This document shows, piece by piece, positions 55,684 to 64,000 of a stretch of 64,000 bases of DNA (position 1 is the stretch's first letter; the number at the start of each line of letters is the position of its first letter). Position numbers and translations under genes: made by a program. The stretch is from Deinococcus sp. JMULE3. Its GTDB lineage: Bacteria > Deinococcota > Deinococci > Deinococcales > Deinococcaceae. The notes under the pieces were generated by a model. That model ran no database searches, was not told the DNA's origin, and saw only the letters and a program-made list of their open reading frames with translations. The stretch covers positions 251,001 to 315,000 of the forward strand of contig NZ_SGWE01000001.1 of assembly GCF_013337115.1 (NCBI RefSeq). The letters are read 5' to 3'.

Positions 55684-56549
55684 AGGCGCGCCTCGGGGTG
55701 CAGGAAGCGGATCAGGGCGCGCAGCGCCTGCGCCAGGCGCGGGCCGGGACGGCTCAGGGCGTCGCGTTCCTCGGCGGTGGGTCTGAACACCCGCCCGGAC
55801 GTCACGGCGCGCAGGCCAGCCCAGCCGGGACGCGAGCGGGCGTCCTCCAGCGTGAGGCCCACCATGACCTGCGGGTTGCGCCGCACGATCAGTTCCGGGT
55901 CGAGTTTCGGGAAGTCGCCCAGCGCGGGCGGCACGATGGTCTGCCCGCCGGCCTTCGTGATCAGCGTCCCGATGAACGAGTTCGGTCCGACCGAGTACGG
56001 GCTGGGGTCGATCTCGTAGTACGTGCTGACCTTCGGCAGGCCCGCCACGCTGCGCTGCAGGGCGTTCAGTTCGGCGCGCATGGCCGTCGTCAGACGCGTG
56101 GCGTTCGCCTCGCGGTTGGTGAGCTTGCCCAGCATGGCGATCTTCTCGAACACCTCGCCGTACGTCTGGCCCGTCCCGCCGTACACGGTCAGGCCCGCCT
56201 GCGCGAGCTTCTGCGTCAGGCGCGACCCGGCCGACTCGTCGGCGAGCACCAGATCGGGCTTGAGCGCCACGATCGCCTCCAGGTCCGGCTGGTACGCGCT
56301 GCCGACCTTCGGCACGCGGCTCACGACCGCCTGCGGATAGTTGCTGTACACGTCCACCGCGACCAGTGTGTCGGCCGCGCCGATGGCGGCGAGCGTCTCG
56401 GTGTGGCTGGGCAGCATGGCGATGATGCGCCGCGGTTCGGCCTTCAGGGTGACGCTGCGCCCCAGGTCGTCCGTGACGGTCAGCGGGTAGGAGGTCGCGG
56501 CGGCAGGGGAGGCCAGCAGGGCCAGGATCAGGACGGGGGGTGTACGCAT
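55680..56549 (-). CDS. btuF: Cobalamin-type ABC transporter binding protein
   Basis: 289 aa from ATG 56549. Signal peptide ([14 protein letters not shown]), then a helical-backbone binding protein of the BtuF/FecB type ([72 protein letters not shown]). It should capture B12 or a corrinoid. The permease and ATPase are not adjacent. Control by the cobalamin riboswitch upstream supports the ligand assignment over iron-siderophore. Confidence 0.9.
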   Translation of the reverse strand: MRTPPVLILALLASPAAATSYPLTVTDDLGRSVTLKAEPRRIIAMLPSHTETLAAIGAADTLVAVDVYSNYPQAVVSRVPKVGSAYQPDLEAIVALKPDLVLADESAGSRLTQKLAQAGLTVYGGTGQTYGEVFEKIAMLGKLTNREANATRLTTAMRAELNALQRSVAGLPKVSTYYEIDPSPYSVGPNSFIGTLITKAGGQTIVPPALGDFPKLDPELIVRRNPQVMVGLTLEDARSRPGWAGLRAVTSGRVFRPTAEERDALSRPGPRLAQALRALIRFLHPEARL

Positions 56550-56689
56550 GGTGAAGCTCCGTGTATGTGGGGGCGCGGGCGGGAACAGCCCGGACGTCCA
56601 GCGGCGCGAGAATCCGCTGTGGCCCGGTGGGGCCCCGGCCCGCCTCCGTGACGGAGCGGTCCTGACATGGCCCTCTGACGGCGAGAGGT

Positions 56690-56822
56690 GCCCGTAAATC
56701 GGGCGTCCCTGAGGGGCATTCGGGCTCGCGTTCCATGAACGCATACCGCTGCGCGACAGCGCCGGACTCTCACCGGACTTCCCCGCACTCAGGTGACGAT
56801 GAAGGTAGCACGCCTCACCTTT
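56690..56822 (-). promoter_or_regulatory. Cobalamin riboswitch
   Basis: On the minus strand it contains GGGAAGTCCGGTGAGAGTCC followed by GGCGCTGTCGCGCAGCGGTA, the conserved B12-box region, and then GAGCCCGAATGCC, the usual second conserved block. It lies upstream of btuF-cobO. The 140 bases from it to btuF hold GC-rich hairpins that could be the expression platform. It should switch the operon off when cobalamin is plentiful. It fills most of the 350-bp gap. Confidence 0.9.
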
Positions 56823-56902
56823 ACCTGACAGCGCGCAAGGACTGTGAGAGGCGCGGCGCGGCACACTCGGTCCAGGAGATCCCTCCCGCCACAGGAGCCC
56901 CC

Positions 56903-58459
56903 ATGCCCGCAAGCCTGCACCTCGCCGACCACGCCTGGACCCTGCGCGACCTGGACCCCGTCCAGGCCCGCACGCTGGCGCGCCGCAGCGCCGAGGGCCG
57001 CGCCGAACTGGAAGCGCAGGTCGTCCACGCGTACCTGGACTGGCGGGCAGGAGACTTCGAGGGGGCGACCCGCTGCCTCGCCGCCGCGCTGACCACCCTG
57101 CGCGCCGAGGGACCCAGCGTCTGGCAGGCCCGCGCCGCGAGCGTCCTGTCGTGCCTCGCCGGGGACCTGAACGAACCGGACCTCGCCCTGACCCTGCTGG
57201 ACGAGCAGATCCAGCTGTGCGAGGCGCTGGACATCACCGAACTGCGCGCGTCGGGCATCCACGACCTGGCGGTGCAACTGCGCCACCTGAACCCCGCCCG
57301 CTCCCGCGAACTGCTGCTGCAGGCCAGGGACGCCTTCCGGCGCTGCCGTTACCCCATCGGGGACCTGCTCGTGCACGGCAACCTGGGTGAACTCGACCGT
57401 GAAGCCGGACAGTACGACTCCGCCCTGCGCCTGCACCGCGCGGCCCTGAGCGACCCGCTGATCGCCCACCACCCCAGCATCGAGGCCTGGACCCTGCACG
57501 GCGCCGTCCGCGCCGCGCACCAGGGCCGCCTGCCCCGCCCCGACGCGGAACTCGACCGGCTGCGCGCCCTGCTGGACTCCCCGCACCTGGACGTGCAGGT
57601 CGAGGTCGTGCCCGCGCTCAGCCTGCACCTCCCCCCGCACGAGGCCGCGCGGCTCCTGCGGGGCGTACTCGACCGCCCCGACCTGGGCAGCCACTACCGC
57701 GCGGGCCTGCTGCACGAACAGCTCTCGGAGGCGCTGGAGGACACCGGGGACGACCGGGGCGCCCTGCGGCACCTGAAACTCGCCCGGCAGCACGAACGGC
57801 GCGCCCACGCCGGACAGACCCGCCACGCCGCGCGCCTGATGGACATCCTGCGCGGCATGGACGACACCCGCGCCCGCAACGCCGCGCTGGAACGCCACCT
57901 GAACGAACTGCGCACCCTGCACGCCCAGGCGCAGCGCCAGAGCCTCACCGACCCCCTGACCGGCCTGGGGAACCGCCGACAGTTCCAGCAGGACCTCCAG
58001 ACCCTCACAGGCGCCGACGCGCTGCTGCTCATCGACCTCGACCACTTCAAACGCGTGAACGACACCCTGGGCCACCCCACCGGCGACACGGTCCTGACCC
58101 AGCTGGGCCGCCTGCTCGCCAGCGCCAGCCGCGGCGAGGACCGCGCCTACCGCTACGGCGGCGAGGAATTCGCCGTGATCCTGCGCAGCCTGCCCGCCCA
58201 GGCGCTCGACGGCGTCGCCGAGCGCGTCCGGGCCGCCGTGGAACGCAGCGTCTTCCCGGACGTTCCCTGGACCCTGACCGTCTCCATCGGCGCGGCCCGC
58301 GCCGCCGACCTGCCCGGCGACGCCATCCTGCGCGGCGCCGACGAGGCCCTGTACGCCGCCAAGCGCGCCGGACGCAACCGCGTGCGCCGCTGGGCCGCCG
58401 CGCCCCCCACCATGGGCAGCAGCGACCACCTGCGCCCCCTCGACTCCGCCGTGCTGTGA
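56903..58459 (+). CDS. TPR-like/GGDEF diguanylate cyclase
   Basis: 518 aa from ATG 56903, with AGGAG 5 bases upstream. Helical repeats occupy about 1-340 ([37 protein letters not shown] units), then a short coiled coil ([20 protein letters not shown]). GGDEF at about 350-500 carries [13 protein letters not shown], an active form. Same layout as the protein at 16804-18393, probably a paralogue. Divergent from the riboswitch-controlled operon. Confidence 0.88.
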   Translation: MPASLHLADHAWTLRDLDPVQARTLARRSAEGRAELEAQVVHAYLDWRAGDFEGATRCLAAALTTLRAEGPSVWQARAASVLSCLAGDLNEPDLALTLLDEQIQLCEALDITELRASGIHDLAVQLRHLNPARSRELLLQARDAFRRCRYPIGDLLVHGNLGELDREAGQYDSALRLHRAALSDPLIAHHPSIEAWTLHGAVRAAHQGRLPRPDAELDRLRALLDSPHLDVQVEVVPALSLHLPPHEAARLLRGVLDRPDLGSHYRAGLLHEQLSEALEDTGDDRGALRHLKLARQHERRAHAGQTRHAARLMDILRGMDDTRARNAALERHLNELRTLHAQAQRQSLTDPLTGLGNRRQFQQDLQTLTGADALLLIDLDHFKRVNDTLGHPTGDTVLTQLGRLLASASRGEDRAYRYGGEEFAVILRSLPAQALDGVAERVRAAVERSVFPDVPWTLTVSIGAARAADLPGDAILRGADEALYAAKRAGRNRVRRWAAAPPTMGSSDHLRPLDSAVL

Positions 58460-58505
58460 CCCCGCCGCGCTGTAAAATCGCCGCACTGTGGCCCGGACCC
58501 CCGGT

Positions 58506-59291
58506 TCACTCCACGAACGCCACCACCCGCGCCCACCCGGCACTGGCCCCCTCGACCTTCACAGGAAACGCCATCACCGTGAAGCCCGTCGCGGGCAGTG
58601 ATTCCAGGTTGCACAGCTTCTCGATCTGCAGGTACGGGCGTTCCAGGCCGTAGAAGTGCGCCTCCCAGAACTCCGCGCGGCCTGCCACGGCGTCCTGGAT
58701 CAGCGGACCGAAGGGCCGGTCGATGCCCCACGCGTCGATGCCGATCAGGCGCACGCCCCGCTCGACCAGCCACGCCAGCCCGTCGCGGGTGTACCCGGCG
58801 TGCCGCTGCTCGTACCCGGCCTCGCGGTAGTGCGCGCTCGCGCCGGTCAGGGTCAGCACCACGTCCCCCGCCGCCAGGGTGTGCCCGGCGGCGTCCAGCG
58901 CGGCCTGCACGTCACTGGCGGTGATGCCCGCGCCCGGCGCGAGGTGCCGGACGTCCAGGCGCACGCCGCGCCCCCAGCACCAGTCGAGTGGCACCTGATC
59001 GATGGTCAGCGGGGCGCTGCCGTCCGCCATGCGCGGCCCGTAATGGTACGGGGCGTCCACGTGCGTGCCGCTGTGGGTGCTCAGGGTGACGTTCTCGACA
59101 CTCCAGACGTGCCCGCGCGCCAGCACGGCGTTCATCGCGGGCTCCGGAAGGTTCAGCAGGCCGCGCGCCTGCCCGGCGGCCTGCGCGTGATCCACGTACG
59201 TGATGCGGTGCGGGTTCGGTTCGAAGTCGCTCGTGGCGTTGCTCAGCGGGACGGACAGGTCGATCAGGCGGGCGCGGGAGGACGGGACCAT
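58506..59291 (-). CDS. Cyclase-family metal-dependent amidohydrolase
   Basis: 261 aa from ATG 59291. The signature STHSGTHVDAPYHYG and the later ASAHYREAGYEQRHAGYTRD with LIGIDAWGIDRP match the cyclase/kynurenine formamidase superfamily, which includes isatin hydrolases. It should hydrolyse a cyclic or linear amide using divalent metal. It is the last gene of the urease accessory run, 38 bases after ureD. A role in releasing urea or ammonia from a nitrogen compound is plausible but not shown. Confidence 0.82.
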   Translation of the reverse strand: MVPSSRARLIDLSVPLSNATSDFEPNPHRITYVDHAQAAGQARGLLNLPEPAMNAVLARGHVWSVENVTLSTHSGTHVDAPYHYGPRMADGSAPLTIDQVPLDWCWGRGVRLDVRHLAPGAGITASDVQAALDAAGHTLAAGDVVLTLTGASAHYREAGYEQRHAGYTRDGLAWLVERGVRLIGIDAWGIDRPFGPLIQDAVAGRAEFWEAHFYGLERPYLQIEKLCNLESLPATGFTVMAFPVKVEGASAGWARVVAFVE

Positions 59292-59329
59292 GACTGCACT
59301 GTACCGGGCACCGGGCGCTGGACCTGCGC

Positions 59330-60157
59330 TCAGCGCCGCACCTGCACGGGCGGCGCGTGCCACATGGCGGCCCGCAGCTGGTCGCGCGCCCCGCTCAGTG
59401 TGGCGTCCAGCACCGGTCCGCGCGCCGCGACGCCGCGCAGCCACACCGCGCCGCCCGCCGACACCCCGGAGGCCAGCACGCCCGGCACGTCCGGCAGGTC
59501 CGCCGGGACCGGGCCGCCGACGAACACCCCGGACGCCTGATAGTCCTGCCCGCTCCACACGCCCGGCGCGCGGGTGAATTCGCCCGGCACGAGGCGCTGC
59601 CGGTCCAGGTACACCCGCCGCCCCGCGACACTCACCTGCACGCGACTCTCGTAGGACAGGAAGGCCAGCCGCTCGCCGGTCTGCACCCGGCCCGACGCGA
59701 GCGTCTCGGTCAGGGCGAACTGCGCGCCGACCTCCAGCTCGGCGGTCAGGGTCTGCGTGAACGCACTCCCGGCGAAGGGAATGGTGCGTTCCGGGTGGAA
59801 TTCCAGCCGCGCGCCCGCCGCCACCGTGAAGTGAACGTCCTGCGTGGCGGGGCGACCATCCGGCGAGGGCTGTACCCGTGTGGCGGACTGCGTGAGGATC
59901 AGCACCTGCGCGCCCGCCTCCACCGTCACGCGGATCTCGGCGTGATCGCCGCCCAGCACGCCGCCGGTCGGGTTCACGATGAAGACCATCAGCGTCCCGC
60001 ACGGCAGTTCGAAGGGCCGGATGACCATCAGCGGCGCCTTCTGCGTGTCCCGCAGCAGCGCGGTCCGTCCGCCCCGCACGCCGAAGTGCAGGTGCAGCAC
60101 GCCCGTGCGCGTGCGGGCCAGCAGGGTGCCGGAAGACAGGGGGCGGGGCAGGGTCAG
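59330..60157 (-). CDS. ureD: Urease accessory protein UreD
   Basis: About 275 aa. [46 protein letters not shown] and [18 protein letters not shown] are UreD/UreH hallmarks. It scaffolds nickel insertion with UreF and UreG. The start is unusual: no ATG or GTG is well placed. CTG 60157 has GGGGAG 7 bases before it and overlaps the ureG stop as CTGA. Alternatives are GTG 60100 (short) and a start at 60241, which overlaps ureG by almost 90 bases. Confidence 0.88.
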   Translation of the reverse strand: MTLPRPLSSGTLLARTRTGVLHLHFGVRGGRTALLRDTQKAPLMVIRPFELPCGTLMVFIVNPTGGVLGGDHAEIRVTVEAGAQVLILTQSATRVQPSPDGRPATQDVHFTVAAGARLEFHPERTIPFAGSAFTQTLTAELEVGAQFALTETLASGRVQTGERLAFLSYESRVQVSVAGRRVYLDRQRLVPGEFTRAPGVWSGQDYQASGVFVGGPVPADLPDVPGVLASGVSAGGAVWLRGVAARGPVLDATLSGARDQLRAAMWHAPPVQVRR

Positions 60158-60843
60158 ACCGGCGCTCCCCGTTGGCCCGTGTCCTGCAATCCCACGCGGG
60201 GCGGCGGCACGTCCCGGAACAGCAGGTCGTGCTCGATCCACGCGATCACGTCCGCCAGCCCGTCGCCACTCTTGAGGTTCGTGAACACGAAGGGCCGCAC
60301 CTCGCCCCCCACCGTGCGCCCGGCCCGCGCGTCGGCGTCCATCACGCGCAGGTCCGCCCCGACCAGCGGCGCGAGGTCCGTCTTGTTGATCACCAGCAGG
60401 TCACTGGCGCGGATGCCGGGGCCGCCCTTGCGCGGCACCTTCTCGCCGCCGGACACGTCCAGCACGAACATCCATGCGTCCACCAGCTCCGGCGAGAAGC
60501 TGGAGGCCAGGTTGTCCCCGCCCGACTCGATGAACAGCAGCTCCAGGCCCGGATACTCGCGCGTCAGGGCCTCCGCCGCCTCCTGATTCAGTGAGGCGTC
60601 CTCGCGGATCGCGGTGTGCGGACAGCCGCCCGTCTGCACGCCCCGGATGCGGTCGGCGGGCAACGCGGCCGCGGCCGTCAGGATCCGCTGGTCCTCGAAG
60701 GTGTAGATGTCGTTCGTGATGACGGCCAGCTCGAAACGGTCGCGCAGCGCGCGGCACAGCGCCTCCAGCAGCGCCGTCTTGCCACTGCCGACCGGGCCGC
60801 CCACGCCGATCCGCAGCGGAGAGGAGGGGGTGTGGTGGGTCAT
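60154..60843 (-). CDS. ureG: Urease GTPase UreG
   Basis: 229 aa. P-loop [20 protein letters not shown], then [36 protein letters not shown] (Cys-Pro-His nickel site), [20 protein letters not shown] and [17 protein letters not shown]. Standard length. It supplies GTP energy and delivers nickel to urease. 31 bases separate it from ureF. Confidence 0.97.
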   Translation of the reverse strand: MTHHTPSSPLRIGVGGPVGSGKTALLEALCRALRDRFELAVITNDIYTFEDQRILTAAAALPADRIRGVQTGGCPHTAIREDASLNQEAAEALTREYPGLELLFIESGGDNLASSFSPELVDAWMFVLDVSGGEKVPRKGGPGIRASDLLVINKTDLAPLVGADLRVMDADARAGRTVGGEVRPFVFTNLKSGDGLADVIAWIEHDLLFRDVPPPRVGLQDTGQRGAPV

Positions 60844-60874
60844 GGGGTCTCCTTGAGGTTCAGGTCGGGGAGGG

Positions 60875-61519
60875 TCACGTCTGGAACAGTCGCGCGTCCA
60901 GCCGGGGCTGTTCGCTCGCGGCGACGTCCAGGTGCGGGGTGAAGGTAAAGAGGTCGTCAGGGGTGGCGTGCAGCGCCGCGTGGATGCAGGCCTGCGCGGC
61001 CCCCTCGCAGTGGGCGGCGCAGCGCTGGGCGTCCAGCCCGCCGAGTTTCATCAGGCGCGTGGCGGAGGTGGCGCGGCCCAGCAGCCAGCCGCTCACGAAC
61101 GCCGTGACGGTATCCGCGCGGGGCGTGCCGAGCGCGTGCCCCAGCAGCGCGAAGGTGGTCGCGTGGTGCCGCGTGGCGGGCAGGGTCGCCACGATGCCCG
61201 GCCAGAGGTGCGTGGCGGCGCGTCGCAGGTTCGCCCCGACCCGCGTGCTCGCCGCGCGCGGCCCCGGCACGAGCTTCAGGTCGTCCAGCAGGTCGTCGAG
61301 GTCCGCCAGCGTGGCGGGGTCGGCGCCCCACGCCAGCGCGCAGGCGGGCGCGTCCTGCGCGCCCCACCCGTGCGTGAGCTGCCCCGCCAGGAACGCCGTC
61401 AGGTCGCCGGGCGTGCGGACCTCGCCGCGCGTCGTGAGGGTCTCCAGCCCGTCGCTGAACGCGTACGCTCCGGTCGGAAACGCCGAGTCCGATAGTTGCA
61501 GCAGGCGCAGCAGCGTCAC
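60875..61519 (-). CDS. ureF: Urease accessory protein UreF
   Basis: 214 aa from GTG 61519 (GTGA-type overlap with ureE); the frame opens at 61618 inside ure[21 protein letters not shown] is the UreF opening signature. Helical throughout. It works with UreD as the activation complex that gates nickel transfer. Confidence 0.93.
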   Translation of the reverse strand: MTLLRLLQLSDSAFPTGAYAFSDGLETLTTRGEVRTPGDLTAFLAGQLTHGWGAQDAPACALAWGADPATLADLDDLLDDLKLVPGPRAASTRVGANLRRAATHLWPGIVATLPATRHHATTFALLGHALGTPRADTVTAFVSGWLLGRATSATRLMKLGGLDAQRCAAHCEGAAQACIHAALHATPDDLFTFTPHLDVAASEQPRLDARLFQT

Positions 61520-61971
61520 GACTCGTGCTCCCAGGACGGGCGGCCATGAAACGGGCGTTCCTCGCGCGTGAACGGCACCCCCAGCCGCGTCAGCAGCAGC
61601 TCCAGCGGCGCGTCCCACAGTGCCAGGAACGCCGCCCCGTCCGGCACGAGGTCGCGGTGCAGGTTGCCCACCGCGTGCCCCAGCGCCGCCGCCTCGGCCA
61701 GCGTGCGCGGCGTGACGACCGCCACGTCCTCCGGGGCAGCCGTGACGACGTAACTCACGTCGCCCCGCACCTCCAGCGGCGTGCCGGGCGACAGCACCGT
61801 CCCGGTCGGCAGGGCCAGCAGCAGTTCCGCGCCGTCCGGGGCGCGCAGGCGGCGGCGCACCCGGCGGCGGTCGGCGGCCGTCATGGGGACGAGGACCACC
61901 TCGCCCGCCACCGCCCCGGCGGCCGTGACCGTGCCCAGCACCGGGCGGCGCAGCCCGGACAGCCGGGTCAC
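61516..61971 (-). CDS. ureE: Urease nickel chaperone UreE
   Basis: 151 aa from GTG 61971, overlapping the hypB stop. Peptide-binding N-domain (VPMTAADRRRVRRRLRAPDG, LLALPTGTVLSPGTPLEV) and a metal-binding C-domain (AAALGHAVGNLHRDLVPDGA with conserved His). It lacks the long C-terminal His tail of some UreE proteins. It passes nickel to UreG. Confidence 0.9.
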   Translation of the reverse strand: MTRLSGLRRPVLGTVTAAGAVAGEVVLVPMTAADRRRVRRRLRAPDGAELLLALPTGTVLSPGTPLEVRGDVSYVVTAAPEDVAVVTPRTLAEAAALGHAVGNLHRDLVPDGAAFLALWDAPLELLLTRLGVPFTREERPFHGRPSWEHES

Positions 61972-62630
61972 GCCCGCTCGCCCCGCACGAACGCGAACCA
62001 TGCGTCCAGGCCCGCGCCGCTGCGGCTGCTCAGCTCGATGACCGGCACGCCGGGCCGCGCCCGGTCGATGTTCTCGCGGCACAGGTCCCGGTCGAACCCC
62101 ACCGCGTCCGCGAGGTCCATCTTCGTGATCACCACCACGTCCGCCGTGTTGAACATCGTCGGGTACTTCAGCGGCTTGTCCTCGCCCTCGGTGGTGCTGA
62201 TCAGCACCGCGCGGGCCGCCTCGCCCAGATCGTACGAACTGGGGCACACGAGGTTCCCGACGTTCTCCAGGAACAGCACCTCCAGCCCCGCCAGATCGAA
62301 ACGCGGCAGGACCGCCTGCACCATCGCCGCGTCCAGATGACAGATGGTCCCCGTGACGATCTGCTCGGCCTGCGCGCCATGCTGCCGCAGCCGCGCCGCG
62401 TCGTTCTCGGTCGCCAGATCCCCCACCGCGACCGCCATACTCACCTGCCCCGCCAGATCCCGCAGGGTGCGTTCCAGCAGCGCCGTCTTGCCCGCACCGG
62501 GACTGCTCGCCAGATTGATCGCCCGCACGCCCGCCGCTTTGAGTGCCGCGCGGTTCTCGGCCGCCGTGTGATCATTCGCCTTCAGGATGTTCTGCCGCAC
62601 CGTCACGATGCGCGGATTCGCTACCGTCAT
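61968..62630 (-). CDS. hypB: Nickel-insertion GTPase HypB
   Basis: 220 aa. VRQNILKANDHTAAENRAAL at the start, GTPase P-loop LASSPGAGKTALLERTLRDL, AAVGD-type switch (AVAVGDLATENDAARL), and FLENVGNLVCPSSYDLGE with a metal-binding Cys. It normally loads nickel into hydrogenase; here it is embedded in a urease operon with no hydrogenase gene in view, so it probably serves urease. It overlaps hypA by 4 bases. Confidence 0.93.
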   Translation of the reverse strand: MTVANPRIVTVRQNILKANDHTAAENRAALKAAGVRAINLASSPGAGKTALLERTLRDLAGQVSMAVAVGDLATENDAARLRQHGAQAEQIVTGTICHLDAAMVQAVLPRFDLAGLEVLFLENVGNLVCPSSYDLGEAARAVLISTTEGEDKPLKYPTMFNTADVVVITKMDLADAVGFDRDLCRENIDRARPGVPVIELSSRSGAGLDAWFAFVRGERA

Positions 62631-62989
62631 ACGTCCTCCAGATCAGGTTCCACCAGTTCGAGCTCGTCCAGCTCCAGTTCATCGCCCGCCAGCAGCGTCG
62701 GCGTCGGCGCGCCGCATTCAGGGCAGCGCAGCCCCCGCGTCACGTCCAGCGTCACGCGCCCATGCACCGGGCACTCGCCCACGCCGGGCACCGTCACCAC
62801 GCTCAGCCGCGCGCCCTCCAGCGGCGTGCCCTCGGCACACGCGGGAAATGCCGCCTGCAACGCCTCGGGCACCACGCTCGACCACGCCCCCACCCGCACC
62901 GTCAACGCCGACGCCTGCGCCGCGCCGTGCTCACGCAACACTTCGGAGGCCACGTCGATCAGCGACAGGGCAACCGACGCCTCATGCAC
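62627..62989 (-). CDS. hypA: Nickel metallochaperone HypA
   Basis: 120 aa. N-terminal MHEASVAL contains the nickel-binding Met-His-Glu. The zinc site normally has two CxxC pairs; here the first is CPVH and the second CPEC, so one ligand is histidine. The C-terminus is very acidic (DELELDELELVEPDLEDV). It partners HypB. ureC ends about 50 bases upstream. Confidence 0.9.
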   Translation of the reverse strand: MHEASVALSLIDVASEVLREHGAAQASALTVRVGAWSSVVPEALQAAFPACAEGTPLEGARLSVVTVPGVGECPVHGRVTLDVTRGLRCPECGAPTPTLLAGDELELDELELVEPDLEDV

Positions 62990-63040
62990 GGGAAGCAGGC
63001 TCCGAGCTCTGAACGCTGGGCTGTGAGGGGAATGACCGCA

Positions 63041-64000
63041 TCAGAACAGGAAGTACCGCTGCGCGAGTGGCAGTTCGTCGAGGGGTTCGCAGGTGACCAC
63101 CTCGCCGTTCACGCGGACCTCGTAGGTTTCGGGGTTGACGTGGATGTCGGGTGTCTCGGCGTTGAGGATCATGTCCCGCTTGCCGATGTCGCGGGTGTGC
63201 TGCACGGCGCTGTAGCGGCGGCCCAGGTCCGGCAGGTTGTCTGCGTCCAGGCTGGCCTGAGACACGAAGTGCAGGCAGGTGGCGTCCGGCCCGCCGCCGT
63301 GTGCGGCAAACATGGGGCGGGGGTACACGGGCTGCGGCGTGGGAATTGAAGCGTTCGCGTCGCCCATCTGCGCGGCGACGACCAGACCACCCTTGATGAC
63401 AAGCGCGGTCTTCGCGCCGAAGAAGGCGGGTTTCCACAGCACCAGATCGGCGAGTTTGCCGACCTCGACGCTGCCGACCTCGTGCGCGATGCCGTGGGCG
63501 ACGGCGGGGTTGATGGTGTACTTGGCGACGTACCGCCGGGCGCGCAGGTTGTCCGCGCGGGTGTCAGTGCCCAGGCCAGGAATGCCCAGCGGGCCGCGCT
63601 GGAGTTTCATCTTGTGCGCCGTCTGCCACGTGCGGGTGATGACCTCGCCCACGCGGCCCATCGCCTGACTGTCGCTGCTCATCATGCTGAACACGCCCAG
63701 GTCGTGCAGGACGTCCTCGGCGGCGATCGTCTCGGGGCGGATGCGGCTCTCGGCGAAACTCACGTCCTCGGGAATGCGCGGGCTGAGGTGGTGGCAGACC
63801 ATCAGCATGTCGAGGTGCTCGTGGATGGTGTTCACCGTGAACGGCATGGTGGGGTTGGTGCTGCTCGGCAGGACGTTCGGCAGGCCCGCCACCTTGATGA
63901 TGTCCGGCGCGTGCCCGCCCCCGGCACCCTCGGTGTGGAAGGTGTGGATGGTGCGCCCCGCGAACGCCCGGATGGAGTCCTCGACGAACCCCGACTCGTT
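63041..64000 (-). CDS. ureC: Urease alpha subunit, cut by window edge
   Basis: The C-terminal 319 codons or so are visible. They include [40 protein letters not shown], the catalytic-flap [20 protein letters not shown] and [20 protein letters not shown], ending RYFLF. It hydrolyses urea at a dinickel centre in the cytoplasm. The N-terminal part, with the carbamylated Lys, and probably ureA/ureB lie beyond 64000. First visible gene of the operon. Confidence 0.97.
   Translation of the reverse strand, partial: NESGFVEDSIRAFAGRTIHTFHTEGAGGGHAPDIIKVAGLPNVLPSSTNPTMPFTVNTIHEHLDMLMVCHHLSPRIPEDVSFAESRIRPETIAAEDVLHDLGVFSMMSSDSQAMGRVGEVITRTWQTAHKMKLQRGPLGIPGLGTDTRADNLRARRYVAKYTINPAVAHGIAHEVGSVEVGKLADLVLWKPAFFGAKTALVIKGGLVVAAQMGDANASIPTPQPVYPRPMFAAHGGGPDATCLHFVSQASLDADNLPDLGRRYSAVQHTRDIGKRDMILNAETPDIHVNPETYEVRVNGEVVTCEPLDELPLAQRYFLF

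Overview
The window is GC-rich bacterial DNA that reads as Deinococcus. It is packed with genes and GGDEF/GAF signalling proteins, and several promoters place a -10 box 6-7 nt before the start codon, the leaderless arrangement known from this genus. It also holds a LexA-ImuB-DnaE2 cassette and a HucR-like urate regulator. The central 11 kb carries a complete plasmid-type replication and partition region, so the window most likely comes from a secondary chromosome or megaplasmid. This identification rests on protein and motif recognition only; no database was searched.

Layout. 17-10078 (+): tight operon with a two-domain glycosyltransferase, a partner-switching module (two STAS proteins, a SpoIIE-type phosphatase/kinase, a receiver protein), a large membrane protein, a lipoprotein and an anchored protein; probably regulated export or assembly of a surface polymer. 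10123-11610 (-): GAF-GGDEF cyclase. 11714-14569 (+): molybdate regulator, modA, modB, with a small inverted-repeat element between modA and modB. 14843-19427 (+): HD-GYP phosphodiesterase, GGDEF protein, serine hydrolase. 19563-22856 (+): four pilin-like genes. 23020-24687 (+): cNMP-binding flavoprotein. 24862-25138 (-): ArsR pseudogene.

Replicon core, about 24740-35530. Ten iterons with a DnaA box and AT-rich stretch precede the initiator gene repA. An SOS mutasome cassette (lexA, imuB-like, DUF6504-like, dnaE2) lies between repA and parAB. Seven copies of a 19-bp palindrome (parS candidates) flank the core. ParA carries an N-terminal Phd/YefM-type antitoxin domain, and its promoter contains a palindrome with the TGTACA core known from YefM operators. 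A perfect 19-bp iteron core also sits inside the dnaE2 coding sequence. I consider this combination the most novel part of the window.

35539-49697 is mainly nitrogen metabolism: urate degradation (HucR-like regulator, HIU hydrolase, OHCU decarboxylase-uricase fusion), phenylacetate-CoA ligase, a copper ATPase with two G-tract palindromes, then nitrite reductase nirBD, a HemD-like protein, nitrate reductase and a NarK-type transporter. nirD has an apparent one-base frameshift in a G6 tract. 49894-54406: Hpt, REC-GGDEF, CHASE3/HAMP/GAF-GGDEF and a GAF-only protein. 54415-56820 (-): small secreted protein, cobO and a B12-binding protein behind a cobalamin riboswitch. 56903-58459 (+): another GGDEF protein. 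58506-64000 (-): urease accessory operon (ureC cut by the window edge, hypA, hypB, ureE, ureF, ureG, ureD) and a cyclase-family amidohydrolase. Urate, urea and nitrate routes together with Mo, Ni and B12 supply suggest a replicon specialised for nitrogen scavenging and signalling.
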